DNA of 51,094 nucleotides from Ruminococcus sp. (GCA_017384945.1 JAFNSO010000091.1:1-51094); one strand, 5' to 3'. Positions 15,067 through 24,432 are shown, counted from the stretch's first letter. Notes: generated by a model not told the origin, from the sequence alone. Numbers and translations are program-made.

Positions 15067-18000
15067 TTAGCCGTCGGAATTATAAACCGAGTCGGCGCCG
15101 TAATTGTGCTCAATTTTACTGTTTTCGGGAACGGTGATTGCCTCGCCTGCGCCGAGTTCAAGTCCGTATACCATACGCAGAGCTCCGCTGCTGTCTGATT
15201 TGCCTGTTGCAACCAGTTTTTTAAACCGCGGATGCACATAAAGCGAACCGCCTGTGTTAATACCTATATCACTGCCGTGAGTATTGAGTTCTCCGCCCTC
15301 GAGAACAACGCTTCCGTCGGAATAAACAGTTTCTCCTTTGCTGTACAGGGTAAATTTGCCGTCGAGTGTCAGCACATTCCAATACTTGACCGCAATCGCT
15401 ATGTCTGATGCCTCTGAGGGCTTCATATGGTATTCGCCCTTTACAGTAATCGACATTTCAGCCGAGATCGTACAGGGAATCCCGCCCCACAAATTATGAG
15501 TGCTGCTGATGGTCGGGTTATCGAGCGTCAGGGTATTTGTTGAGGGGTCGAATTTAGCCTTGCCGCCGTCGCCGAGGATGTCGTCCTTGTTGTTTGAGTT
15601 TACTCTTGTCTCACCGACCCAAAGCTTGTACTCGGTAAATTCGGGATCCGTAGTTGTCGTCGGCGCAGTTGTTGTAGGAGGCGCCGTTGTCGTCGGCGCA
15701 GTTGTTGTAGGAGGCGCCGTTGTCGTCGGAGGCTGAGTTGTTGTAGGCGGCGCCGTTGTCGTCGGGGGCTGAGTTGTCGTAGGCGGCGCCGTTGTCGTCG
15801 GAGGCTGAGTTGTAGGCGGCTGCGTAGGAGCCTGCGGCTTAGGTTCAATTACGACATGAGCCGCGTGTTTTGAGGTTTCCTCGACAAAGACAGACTCCAG
15901 ATTGTAGCTCGAATCGGTCTTTTTCTCCCATGCGGAGGGCTCGGTCAGCGTGAGGTCATCGCCGATTATCAGCTCATTGCCGAATACGGCGACATCCGAC
16001 GCGCTTATGTCCGCCTTTAAAAGGTCGTTTCCGAACGTAAAGGCTCCCTTGTACGCAAGCGCTCCGATGAAGCCGTCGCTGACAGCGGTGAAGGTACCCG
16101 AGTTAACGGTAATACCTTTCAGCGAGTAGACGGCATAATCGGTTCCCTTGAAGGTAAAGTCGCCGTCAAAGGTCAGGTTGCCCGACGAGTATATACCGAA
16201 CTTCGCGTCAGCCGAGGTCATCGAGTAGCTTCCGACTACCTTCAAATCGAGGGAGGTGTATATCTTTATGGTGTTTGAGCCGTTTGTATATACTTCGGGG
16301 ATGGTGGGACTGCTGAGAGTCAGGGTGTTTGTTGAGGGGTCAAACTTTGCCCTGCCGCCGTCGCCGAAAATATCGTCCTTGTTCTTTGAATTTACCTGAG
16401 TTGTGCCCAGGAAAACATCATAGTAGGTTGTCGACTCCTTGTATTCGATAACAACGTGCTTCGCGTATGTTTTAGCGTCGAGGTCATATATTCCCTTAAC
16501 TCCCAGATCTTCGTCTTTCGCGAACGCGTATTTTGCGGGAGTGGTGACTTTGATGTCGGTGCCGAACTCGATTTCTTTAGCCAGAAGGGCAGCTGTTCCC
16601 GAGGTAATATCAACCTTTGTAACTCCGCTTTCGACTTTGAACGAACCGTCGGTGGAAACCACTCCGATCTGACCTCCCGACTCGGCGGTCAGGGTTCCCG
16701 ACTCGGCAGTGATACCATCCTTGGCGTTAACGGCAGAATGAGTGCCCATAAAGGTAAAATCACCGTTCATAGTCAGCTTTTTCTCAACAAAGAGGCCTAT
16801 CGAAACATCCTCCGAGGACATATGATAGCTTCCCTTGAGGTTGAGGTCGTAGCTCGTCAAAATCTTGTAGGTATTTCCGTTGTTCGGCAGATTGCCTTTG
16901 ATCGTCGGGTTATTAAGCGTCAGGGTGTTCGTTGAGGGCTCGTAAACCGCCTTGCCGTCGCCGAAAATATCGCCCATATTCTTAGAGGTGACCTGTCTGT
17001 CTCCGAGGAACAGGTTGTACTTGGTGACGTCGCTCTGATTCTCGATTATTACGTGGCGAGCGATTTCTCTTTCGGTATCAAGAATAAACTGGTAGTTATC
17101 TCCCTGAGCAAGATAGCCGTCCGTCGGGGTCGTTATTGTTTCCTTGGAGTCAATCTCAACGACCTTCGCGGCTATCGGATATGATTTTGACCTCGCGTCC
17201 AGCCTGAGCATACCCTCGTTAACGGTCAGAGTGCCGTTCGGGGCAAAAATCGCGGGCTGCTTTTCAATGGTTGATTTTGCTGTGATCGAGCCCGACTCAA
17301 GCGTAATATCCTTCTCCGAGTAAACGGAATACATTTCGGTAATAAAGCTGAAGGTACCCGAAAGGCTCAGGTTTCCCGAGCAATAAACGCCGCCGAAATC
17401 AACATCGTCTACGCAGGAAGCGGTGTAGCTGCCCTTGAGGTTGAGCTCAGGCGTTTTTGCTTTAATTAAAAAGTTCGAATCATGCTCCACGCCGTTTATC
17501 TTCGGGTTGTCGAGAGTAAGAGTGTAGGTCGAGGGGTCGTACTTCGCCGAACCGCCGTCCTTGAGGATATCGTCCTTGTTCTCGCTTGTGACCCTTCTGC
17601 AGCCGAGCCAAAGGTCGTAATCGACTCCCGAGTAAGGCTCGATTATAACCGAGTTCGCGAACTCCTTGCGGTCCTCGGTGAGAATGCTTCTCGACGAATC
17701 GACAAACTGCGCGCCGTAGGGTGAAGAAACCCTGTTGCCGTGCATCAGCATCTCGGACGCGAGCAGCGAGGTCAGTTTACCTCTTGACTCTACCCTTGTG
17801 ACTTCGTCGCAAATCTCAATAGAGCCGTCCTTCGCGGTGTACATTCCCGCGGAATTATCATCCTCGGTGCCGATCGCGGTGAGCGAGCCCTTTTGAACAA
17901 TAATATTATCATTGGCTACAACGCCGAATCTTTTGCCGATGAAGGTAAAATCGCCGTTGAGCGTCACCTTACTCCGGCACTGGAGACCGAAGTCCGACAC

Positions 18001-18309
18001 AGCGGAGGTCATATAGGCGCTTCCCGTGATTGTGATGTCGTCGTTGTTTACCTGAACAGCTCCGCCGTCGGTAAACGTGGATTTTGTAAGCTTAACATTA
18101 TTAAGCTTGAGCACGTTTTTTGACGGGTCGTAGCTGGCTTTGCCGTCATTCAGAATATTTCTGCAGTTATCGGAAGTGACGGTTACGCCGTTTACGAAAA
18201 TCTGATAATTGATCGCCGCGAACGCCGTCTCAAACGGAATGATCGTGAACAGTCCCAAAAGCATCAAAGCCGTCAGCAGAACGCTCACTGATTTTCTTAA
18301 AACTCGCAT
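15067..18309 (-). CDS. Secreted beta-repeat adhesin, 5' part of a gene split by TAA
   Basis: 1080 codons from ATG 18309 with GGAGGAG 7 nt upstream. It has a Sec signal peptide (about 1-32), then five units of roughly 160-200 residues. Each begins like YDLWLGxxRVTSENKDDI, continues with an AKYDPSTxTLTLDNP strand pair and a beta-helix-like stretch, and ends in A-x-HVVIE. A Pro/Thr linker lies before the fifth unit. The stop TAA (15067-15069) falls in what should be the end of that unit: the bases beyond it read IAKEVVIE in the same frame, and a sixth unit opener is found downstream. This looks like a nonsense change in a single adhesin gene. The truncated product would be secreted but lack the C-terminal domains. 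The unit is of unknown fold to me; a parallel beta-helix is likely. Confidence 0.8.
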   Translation of the reverse strand: MRVLRKSVSVLLTALMLLGLFTIIPFETAFAAINYQIFVNGVTVTSDNCRNILNDGKASYDPSKNVLKLNNVKLTKSTFTDGGAVQVNNDDITITGSAYMTSAVSDFGLQCRSKVTLNGDFTFIGKRFGVVANDNIIVQKGSLTAIGTEDDNSAGMYTAKDGSIEICDEVTRVESRGKLTSLLASEMLMHGNRVSSPYGAQFVDSSRSILTEDRKEFANSVIIEPYSGVDYDLWLGCRRVTSENKDDILKDGGSAKYDPSTYTLTLDNPKINGVEHDSNFLIKAKTPELNLKGSYTASCVDDVDFGGVYCSGNLSLSGTFSFITEMYSVYSEKDITLESGSITAKSTIEKQPAIFAPNGTLTVNEGMLRLDARSKSYPIAAKVVEIDSKETITTPTDGYLAQGDNYQFILDTEREIARHVIIENQSDVTKYNLFLGDRQVTSKNMGDIFGDGKAVYEPSTNTLTLNNPTIKGNLPNNGNTYKILTSYDLNLKGSYHMSSEDVSIGLFVEKKLTMNGDFTFMGTHSAVNAKDGITAESGTLTAESGGQIGVVSTDGSFKVESGVTKVDITSGTAALLAKEIEFGTDIKVTTPAKYAFAKDEDLGVKGIYDLDAKTYAKHVVIEYKESTTYYDVFLGTTQVNSKNKDDIFGDGGRAKFDPSTNTLTLSSPTIPEVYTNGSNTIKIYTSLDLKVVGSYSMTSADAKFGIYSSGNLTFDGDFTFKGTDYAVYSLKGITVNSGTFTAVSDGFIGALAYKGAFTFGNDLLKADISASDVAVFGNELIIGDDLTLTEPSAWEKKTDSSYNLESVFVEETSKHAAHVVIEPKPQAPTQPPTTQPPTTTAPPTTTQPPTTTAPPTTTQPPTTTAPPTTTAPTTTAPPTTTAPTTTTDPEFTEYKLWVGETRVNSNNKDDILGDGGKAKFDPSTNTLTLDNPTISSTHNLWGGIPCTISAEMSITVKGEYHMKPSEASDIAIAVKYWNVLTLDGKFTLYSKGETVYSDGSVVLEGGELNTHGSDIGINTGGSLYVHPRFKKLVATGKSDSSGALRMVYGLELGAGEAITVPENSKIEHNYGADSVYNSDG
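15649..15836. repeat. Coding Pro/Thr tandem repeat
   Basis: Short units encoding TTQPPTTTAPP variants within the secreted adhesin, between its fourth and fifth beta units. At the DNA level it is a 15-36-bp minisatellite. Confidence 0.75.
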
Positions 18310-18353
18310 TTTCTCTCCTCCTTATTAGATAAATATGCTGTCAATACGGTTAC

Positions 18354-18382
18354 ACAATAACATATTATCAGAAATAATTCAA
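18354..18382 (-). promoter_or_regulatory. Probable promoter of the split adhesin gene
   Basis: Minus strand: TTGAAT (18382-18377), 17-bp spacer, TATTGT (18359-18354), 45 bp before the ATG. Both boxes depart from consensus. Confidence 0.45.
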
Positions 18383-18422
18383 TAAATTTTGTGTATTTTA
18401 TCAAAAATATTCAGCCGCCGAA

Positions 18423-18460
18423 AGAAAAACCACCTGCCGTATTAAAGCAGGTGGTTTTTT
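18423..18460 (-). terminator. Terminator of the BspA-like LRR gene
   Basis: Arms AACCACCTGC and GCAGGTGGTT with a 9-nt loop. On the minus strand the hairpin is followed by a T-run (complement of the A-run at 18425-18429). It starts directly after the stop codon at 18462. Confidence 0.85.
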
Positions 18461-18461
18461 A

Positions 18462-21400
18462 TTACTTGATTTTGATTTTAACTGTCTTGGTAACGGATTT
18501 TGAATTGTAGTTATCGTTGCCCTTAGCGGTAATGCTTACCTTGACTGTGTATGTGCCCTTTTTGGCTTTTTTCCACTTCTTGACTTTGAGTACGCCCTTC
18601 TTAGTGATTGAGAGGTACTTCTTTATAGCCTTTTTAGCGGACTTTATTTTGAAGCTTACCTTACCCTGAGCTCCCGTTACCTTGAAGGTGACTGCCTTCT
18701 GAGCCTTTTTCTTAACCTTCTTGAGGCTTACCTTTTTCGCTGTCGCCTTGACCTTGATCGGGTTATCCTTCTTCTCCGTCGTGACTGCGGGAGCCTTAGT
18801 CGCGGGCTCGGTCGTCAAAGCGGAGGTCGTCGCTTCGGTTGCGGGGGTCTCGCCGTAGATTTTGCCGTCGGAGGTGACTACCTTTCCGAACTGCTCGGAG
18901 GTGAGGGTGATTTGACTCTTCCACGTGTCTCCGTCGTAGAACTGGTACTGAACCGAGACGGGAGTTATATCCGCGGGAATCTCAGCCGTGTAGACGGGCG
19001 TGCCGTCAACTATCATCGGAGACGCGGACATCGTGTAGATGTGGTACTGACCGCCTTTATCGAGGACTACGACCTTGATCGTGCCGCTCTGCTGTTCCTT
19101 GCTCGGGATGTAGGAGAAGGTCTGAGTCTTAGCGGGAGCGGTTGTTTCCTCGGGCTGAGGAGTCTTTGTCTCCCCTGTGCCCGACTCGGCAGCGGTTGTG
19201 TCGGCGGGATCGGTAGGCTTTGAGAAGTCGGGAGCGGTTGACTCTGCGGGATCGGTAGGCTTTGAGAAGTCGGGAGCCGTCGTCTCTGCGGGCTCGGTCG
19301 GCTTCGTCTCGGCGGTTGTGTCCGAGGTGGTATCGGAGGTTGTGTCAGCCGTAACGTCGGCTGTTGTCGCTTCGGCGGCTTCCGTCGCGGAGGTCGTCGG
19401 CTCAACGTAGAAGCCGTTCTGCTTGGCGTAGCGCAGACCTTCGTTATCATCGTCGTCCCTTACAATGAGCTTGAAGCCGTCAACCTTTGTGTTCGGGTCG
19501 ATGTAACCGAATGCAAAAATGCCGATTTTCTTAACAAATATTTCGATATTGACCGTTTTCAGGCTCGGGCAGTTGAAGAACGCGTACTCACCGATTTCTT
19601 TTGTGCTCACTCTGTTCTCGTAGCCGATAGTCTCAAGGCTTGTGCAGTTCTGAAAAGCGAATTCGCCTATCATATCCGAGGCCGTGATTTTGATTGATTT
19701 AAGGCTCGGGCAATTCATAAAGGAGTAGCTGCCGATGTCGCACGCGCCCGAGAAGCTTACTTCGGTTATGGTTGAATTACCCGCGAAGGAGTTCGCGTCG
19801 GCGAGAAGGACCTTCTTTCCGCCGAGCTTTGAGGGAACTCTTACGACAGAGGCGGTTCCGTTGTAATTGGTGATAACAGCGCCCTCGCCGTCGTCGGTGA
19901 GCTTGTACTCGTACTCACCCATAAACTCAAAGCCGTTATCCTTTGCGTACTTGTCGGCGGCGGTGTCGTTTTCGCCGAGGACGGTGTAGCCCTCGATTTT
20001 GACGGGGTTGCCGCCGTCCTCCTTATAGCCGAACGCCATACTGTCGATTTTCTGAACAGTCGCGGGAATCGACTGACGCAGTCCGATCGAACCGCAGTTA
20101 AAGAAGGCTCCTTCGTCGATTCTAAGCACGCTCGCGGGGACGTCAAAGCTCCTGAGCCCGCTGTTGTAGAACGCGCACTTGCAAATCCGCATAAGGCTCG
20201 GGTTTTCGCCGAAAATGACCTTTTCGAGCTTTTCGCATTGGTCAAAGGCGTACTCGCCGATTTCTGTAACGCTGTCGGGGATTGTTACGGAGGTGATCAC
20301 GCTGTTGCCGCTGAACGCGAGGTTTCCGATTTTTGTGACCTTGCTGCCGCTGATTTCCTCGGGGATAACAGCCTCGGTGTCGGTACCTAGGTATTTGATG
20401 ATTTTCGCGTTGCCCGTCGCGTCGATTTCGCACTCGAGATTTCCGTCGTCGCTGACGATCGTGTCCGCAGCCTCCTTAAAGGTGATGTGAGCGTTGGCGT
20501 TGGCGAATTCCTCAGCCTTGCTGCCCTTTTTGCCCTCGATCACGCAGGAGGTCATATTTTCGGGGCTGTAGCCGCCGCCGACGCGCGTGCCGAAGCCGCC
20601 CTCGCCGATTTCGGTGACGGAGGACGGAACCCTGACCGTCTCGATTCCCGAATTTGTGCAAAAGGCGTCTACGCCGACCTTTTTCAGCGAGCTCGGCAGA
20701 GTTACGCTCTCAACTCCCGAGTAGTAGAACGCCTGCCCCTCGATTTCGGTTACTCCGAAGGGAATGACCACGTGCTTTGCCGCGTGTTTGGAAAAAAACG
20801 CATTATAGCCGATAACGGTGACCTTTTTCGTGCCGATTTGAGCGGGGATTTTAACGTCGCTGTCGCTGCCGATGTACTTTGTGATTTTAAGCGTGCCGTC
20901 CTCGAACTCCTCGGTCTCGTAGTCGGGGTTGTAGTTATTGTACGGAACGAGAAGCCACACATTGTCGTGGTACTCGTTGTACTCAAAATACGCGTCGGTG
21001 AGTCTTTTATTGTTGAGATAAATATCAAGGCAATCGACGTCCTTGATATTAACCTCGCTCGTATAGGACTTGACCTTATCCGACCAGCCGTAGCCCGTGT
21101 CGGGGCTTACGACATAACGGATGTAATACCTTTTCTCGGGGTTGATTTTCTCGACATAATTCTCGGCTGACTTCGTCTTTCCCTCACCCTCGTCATAACA
21201 GAAGAGATAAGCGATGTCTCCGCCGCTCTTTATGCAGCCCAATGTTGTAACGTCGGTTTTTTCGTAGACTTTGTAGCTGAACTCGGCTTCGGTGAGAGAT
21301 GTGTCGAGCACAAGGTTTTTTGTGTCGGCGGTAAGGTAGATTTCCTCTATCAGATTTTTCGGGCCGTTGCTCTCATAAGTAAAGCCCGTACCCTGGGTGT

Positions 21401-22226
21401 AGTTCTTCGCGGCTTCTCCGCCGACAAGGGTAAAGCCGCTGACCTCGGTGTAACTGTCGTCTTTTTTAGTGTAGCCGAAGGCGTGGGAGTCGATTGTATT
21501 AACTGTTTCGGGAAGGTTTACCTTGGTAAGCTTCGGGCAGTCGCGGAACGCGTCCTTCTCTACGGTTTCAAGCTTGGTGTCCTCGAGGTTGATTTCCCGT
21601 AGCTCGGGACACTCGCAAAAAGCAAAGCGTCGGATTTCGTTTACAGTCGAGGGCAAGGTTACCTTTTTGAGCTTGGGACAATCGTCAAAGGCGCCGATTC
21701 CGATAATCTCAACGCCCTCGGGGATATTTATCTCCGTCAAAGCCTTGCACTGGCAAAAGGCCTGTTTACTCAGCTCCGTAAGGTTCTTGGAAAGCTTTAC
21801 GGCGTAGAGTGAACCGCAAGAGCGGAAGCAGTCCTCTCCGATGTATGTAACGCTGTCGGGAATTTCGACCTCGTGAAGATTTGTCCCCTGGAAGGCTCCG
21901 TCGCCGATGCGTTTTACGGTCGAGGGAATCGTTACTGTATTCGCGTAGTTATAATCGAACGCTTTGTTGCCGATAAAGGTAACGCCTTCCTTGATTACGA
22001 TTTTATTAATTGTATAACGATATTCGTACCACGGAACGTCACTTGCTTTGTAATAATCAGCCATAGGACCGTTGCCGCTGATTGTGAGGGTGCCCGCGTC
22101 GTCGAGTTCCCACATGCAGGAGCCCGTTGTGCCGCTTTCGACTGCGTGAGCCGTAATCGGCGAGACCGCAAGCACGCTCAAAAGCATTAGCAGAGCAAGC
22201 AATAAGCTGACCGATTTTCTTAACAT
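18462..22226 (-). CDS. BspA-like leucine-rich-repeat surface protein
   Basis: 1254 residues with a Sec signal peptide (about 1-29). Many LRR_5 (BspA/TpLRR) repeats follow, with the recurring pattern xxIPxxVxxIGxxAFxxC at about 50-290, 440-560, 600-770 and 790-930. Each block opens with a strand pair like NLECEIDATGNAKIIKYLG. Next come a Thr/Glu/Pro linker (about 935-1015), a beta domain (about 1025-1130, with YQFYDGDTWKSQITL), and a lysine-rich C-terminal module of about 95 residues ending TKTVKIKIK. BspA-like proteins act in adhesion to host or substrate. GAGGTGGA precedes the ATG. A 24-codon ORF and a stem-loop lie in the leader. The C-terminal module is shared with the remnant at 9293 and, more distantly, with the protein at 22639. 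Confidence 0.88.
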   Translation of the reverse strand: MLRKSVSLLLALLMLLSVLAVSPITAHAVESGTTGSCMWELDDAGTLTISGNGPMADYYKASDVPWYEYRYTINKIVIKEGVTFIGNKAFDYNYANTVTIPSTVKRIGDGAFQGTNLHEVEIPDSVTYIGEDCFRSCGSLYAVKLSKNLTELSKQAFCQCKALTEINIPEGVEIIGIGAFDDCPKLKKVTLPSTVNEIRRFAFCECPELREINLEDTKLETVEKDAFRDCPKLTKVNLPETVNTIDSHAFGYTKKDDSYTEVSGFTLVGGEAAKNYTQGTGFTYESNGPKNLIEEIYLTADTKNLVLDTSLTEAEFSYKVYEKTDVTTLGCIKSGGDIAYLFCYDEGEGKTKSAENYVEKINPEKRYYIRYVVSPDTGYGWSDKVKSYTSEVNIKDVDCLDIYLNNKRLTDAYFEYNEYHDNVWLLVPYNNYNPDYETEEFEDGTLKITKYIGSDSDVKIPAQIGTKKVTVIGYNAFFSKHAAKHVVIPFGVTEIEGQAFYYSGVESVTLPSSLKKVGVDAFCTNSGIETVRVPSSVTEIGEGGFGTRVGGGYSPENMTSCVIEGKKGSKAEEFANANAHITFKEAADTIVSDDGNLECEIDATGNAKIIKYLGTDTEAVIPEEISGSKVTKIGNLAFSGNSVITSVTIPDSVTEIGEYAFDQCEKLEKVIFGENPSLMRICKCAFYNSGLRSFDVPASVLRIDEGAFFNCGSIGLRQSIPATVQKIDSMAFGYKEDGGNPVKIEGYTVLGENDTAADKYAKDNGFEFMGEYEYKLTDDGEGAVITNYNGTASVVRVPSKLGGKKVLLADANSFAGNSTITEVSFSGACDIGSYSFMNCPSLKSIKITASDMIGEFAFQNCTSLETIGYENRVSTKEIGEYAFFNCPSLKTVNIEIFVKKIGIFAFGYIDPNTKVDGFKLIVRDDDDNEGLRYAKQNGFYVEPTTSATEAAEATTADVTADTTSDTTSDTTAETKPTEPAETTAPDFSKPTDPAESTAPDFSKPTDPADTTAAESGTGETKTPQPEETTAPAKTQTFSYIPSKEQQSGTIKVVVLDKGGQYHIYTMSASPMIVDGTPVYTAEIPADITPVSVQYQFYDGDTWKSQITLTSEQFGKVVTSDGKIYGETPATEATTSALTTEPATKAPAVTTEKKDNPIKVKATAKKVSLKKVKKKAQKAVTFKVTGAQGKVSFKIKSAKKAIKKYLSITKKGVLKVKKWKKAKKGTYTVKVSITAKGNDNYNSKSVTKTVKIKIK

Positions 22227-22270
22227 AAAAATCCACCTCTTTTTTATTGAAAAACGAAAGATAAAAACTG

Positions 22271-22318
22271 TTTTGAGCCGGCGAGAGCACCCCTTTTTAA
22301 AGGGGTACTGCCCGGACT
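22271..22318 (-). ncRNA. Structured leader of the LRR gene (candidate)
   Basis: Minus strand between the 24-codon ORF and the LRR start. An outer stem GAG..CCGG / CCGG..CTC encloses an inner hairpin ACCCCTTT / AAAGGGGT. There is no T-run after it, so it is not a simple terminator. I could not match it to a riboswitch class I know. Confidence 0.4.
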
Positions 22319-22348
22319 CACTTAATTATTCATTATTCAATTTACCTT

Positions 22349-22423
22349 TTACTTAACCTTAAAGACGCTTATGATTATGAGCGCGGAAAGTATAACGCCG
22401 AGTGTTTTTTTGATGATTGCCAT
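22349..22423 (-). CDS. 24-residue hydrophobic peptide ORF in the LRR gene leader
   Basis: ATG at 22423 with a near-perfect ribosome site (AAAGGAGG) 5-6 nt upstream, ending at TAA 22349-22351. The product is MAIIKKTLGV, a hydrophobic run ILSALIIISV, then FKVK: a short membrane-spanning peptide with basic ends, like type I toxins or small membrane modulators. It precedes the LRR protein gene by 122 nt on the same strand. The strong ribosome site and membrane-peptide composition argue that it is real. Function is unknown; a leader peptide or an independent small protein are both possible. Confidence 0.55.
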   Translation of the reverse strand: MAIIKKTLGVILSALIIISVFKVK

Positions 22424-22536
22424 ATTTTCCTCCTTTCAATTTTCCGATAATCAGCGTGACCGCGTATCAGACGCATATAATCACAGTATTTATATCACAA
22501 CTCATAGTGTTTTGATATGTTTCCACCACAAAATAG

Positions 22537-22566
22537 TGCATAAATTTTTTTACCAATCTTTATGCA
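22537..22566. repeat. Inverted repeat, possible operator
   Basis: TGCATAAA (22537-22544) and TTTATGCA (22559-22566), perfect 8-bp arms 14 bp apart, upstream of the 24-codon ORF. No T-run fits a terminator on the minus strand. The stretch 22427-22590 otherwise holds no gene that I can see. Confidence 0.4.
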
Positions 22567-22593
22567 TATTGTACATCACAACCTACATTCACG

Positions 22594-22633
22594 CAAAAAA
22601 ACAGCAGACTACCCGTTTTTCAGGTAGTCTGCC
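22594..22633 (-). terminator. Terminator of the GDPD/three-repeat protein operon
   Basis: GCAGACTACC and GGTAGTCTGC with a 9-nt loop. On the minus strand it is followed by TGTTTTTTT. It directly follows the TAG stop at 22639. Confidence 0.88.
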
Positions 22634-22638
22634 TAAGC

Positions 22639-24420
22639 CTATTTTAGCTTTAACTTTATTGTTTTGTAAATCGTTTTCGAGAGGTAGCTTGAGTTGCCCT
22701 TGGCAATTATCCTGACCCTCACCTTGTAAACGCCTTTTTTGAAAACGCTCCTTTTGATTGTGATTACACCCTTATTATTAATAGAAAGCATTTTGAAGAG
22801 CTTTTTGGAGCTGTTCTTTTTTATGAGCTTAAAGCTGAGCTTTCCCTTGGCTTTCTTTACGGTGAGCGGCTTTACTTTCTGAGCTTTTCTTTTAAGCTTG
22901 TTGACTTTCACCTTCACTGTCTTGGCTGTGACCTTGAGCGTGTTCTTCTTCTTTTCCGTTTTCGGGGACTCCGAGGGCTCGGTCGGCTGAGTCGGCTCGG
23001 TCGCCCCGGAAGAGGTCGGCTCCGTAACTGCGGTCGATTCGGACGCGGTCGGGCTTTGTGACTCGGTCGAGGTCAAAGCGGTCGGCTCCTCAGCCTTGGC
23101 GGTTGCGGGCGCGGTCGATTCCGTGGGAGCCGCGGTCGGCTCCTCGGGTTCAACGGCGGGCTCGGTGTAGCCTGTCACAGCGCCGTCAAAATCGAGCTCA
23201 AAGTAAATCCACTTGTCGCTGTAAAGGTCCTCCTCCAATACGCCGCCGAGGTTTTTCGAGCGGCAGACGAGGATTCTCAGATACGCCGCCGAAAACGGCA
23301 CGTCGATCAGGTCGCTTAAACAGATCGTCGGCGGGTTGACCGACTCAAGCGCGGAGATGAAGTTCTTTTCACTGTCGTAAAAAAAGATATTGTACCTGTA
23401 GTTCGGGTCAAATACAAAGGCTTTTACGACGTTGTAGTTTTCGAGACTGATGTAGTCGGTTCGGTAGTATCTGCCCGTGGTTTCGTCCTTGGGCTTGCCC
23501 GAGGTCGCGACGAAGCGTCCCTTTTCCCAGCTTATGTCCGTTGTTTTTGAAGCTCCGAGGCTTTCGTCATACGCCGAAAAGCAGATATTGAAGCCCGCCT
23601 CCAGCTTTGAGAGCAGAATCCCGCCCTTTTCCTCGGAGCGGTAAACGACGAGCCTGACGTACTCGGCTCCGTCCTTTATTTTGTAAGCCCGAGTGAGGTT
23701 GATTGTCGGGGTCTCCTCCTTTTGCAGGGCGGAGATAAATTTCCTGTTTTTATCGTAAAAACAGATGTTATACCTGTAGGTTCCGTTCAGTACGGCGGCT
23801 CTGACAGCGCTTATTCCGTCGGTTTTAATCAGATTTGTTCTGAAATACAAGCCCGAGGGGTCGTCGCGTTCCTCGCCGTCCTCGGTGTCGATACTTCCGA
23901 CTTCCCAGCTGTAGAACGGCGAGCCCTTGGCAAAGGAGTCCTCTTTAAGACTGAAAAGACCGTTTTTTCCTTTTAAGACAACTCTCTGACCGTCAAAAAG
24001 AGCGTCGAGGTTCAAACCCTTTTTTGAGTAACAGACGACCCTCGCGTAGCAGGCGTTGTTATCAAACTCGCCCGAGGTCGAGAGAAACGTCCAGTCGGTG
24101 AGCGCCGAAACCCGCTTTTTGTCCTTGTTATAAAAAATGACGTTGTACGCGCAGTCGGGGTCAATAAGCTCAACGACGACCGAGCCGAAGCTCTGCACAT
24201 TTATAAAATCGGTGCGTGCGTAGATTTTCGGCGAATCGGCGGTGTCGAAGCCGTTATCGGGATTGATAGCGCCGTACTCCCAGCCGTAAACAAGCTCGTG
24301 AACGGCGTCGCCGACACGGTATTTCGGCTCGTTGTCATCAGCGCTCGCGACCGTCACTCCGACAATCAGCGACGCCGAAAGAATCAGAACCGAAAGCGCA
24401 ATTGAAATCAGCTTTTTCAT
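22639..24420 (-). CDS. Secreted protein with three ~125-residue repeats and lysine-rich tail
   Basis: 593 residues with a Sec signal peptide (about 1-27). Three imperfect repeats of about 125 residues follow. Each contains WExGxI, a YYRTDFI-like strand, YRYNIxFYDKxKKFISAL and a final VRLVVYRS strand: a beta-sandwich pattern that suggests a ligand-binding module, although I do not recognise the family. A Thr/Glu/Pro/Ser linker (about 420-495) leads to a lysine-rich C-terminal module (about 497-593) related to those of the LRR protein and the remnant at 9293. The ribosome site AAGGGGG lies upstream of the ATG. The gene begins 12 nt after the GDPD gene, so the two are co-transcribed. The role is unknown; extracellular, probably wall-associated. 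Confidence 0.78.
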   Translation of the reverse strand: MKKLISIALSVLILSASLIVGVTVASADDNEPKYRVGDAVHELVYGWEYGAINPDNGFDTADSPKIYARTDFINVQSFGSVVVELIDPDCAYNVIFYNKDKKRVSALTDWTFLSTSGEFDNNACYARVVCYSKKGLNLDALFDGQRVVLKGKNGLFSLKEDSFAKGSPFYSWEVGSIDTEDGEERDDPSGLYFRTNLIKTDGISAVRAAVLNGTYRYNICFYDKNRKFISALQKEETPTINLTRAYKIKDGAEYVRLVVYRSEEKGGILLSKLEAGFNICFSAYDESLGASKTTDISWEKGRFVATSGKPKDETTGRYYRTDYISLENYNVVKAFVFDPNYRYNIFFYDSEKNFISALESVNPPTICLSDLIDVPFSAAYLRILVCRSKNLGGVLEEDLYSDKWIYFELDFDGAVTGYTEPAVEPEEPTAAPTESTAPATAKAEEPTALTSTESQSPTASESTAVTEPTSSGATEPTQPTEPSESPKTEKKKNTLKVTAKTVKVKVNKLKRKAQKVKPLTVKKAKGKLSFKLIKKNSSKKLFKMLSINNKGVITIKRSVFKKGVYKVRVRIIAKGNSSYLSKTIYKTIKLKLK

Positions 24421-24432
24421 ACTGCCGCCCCC

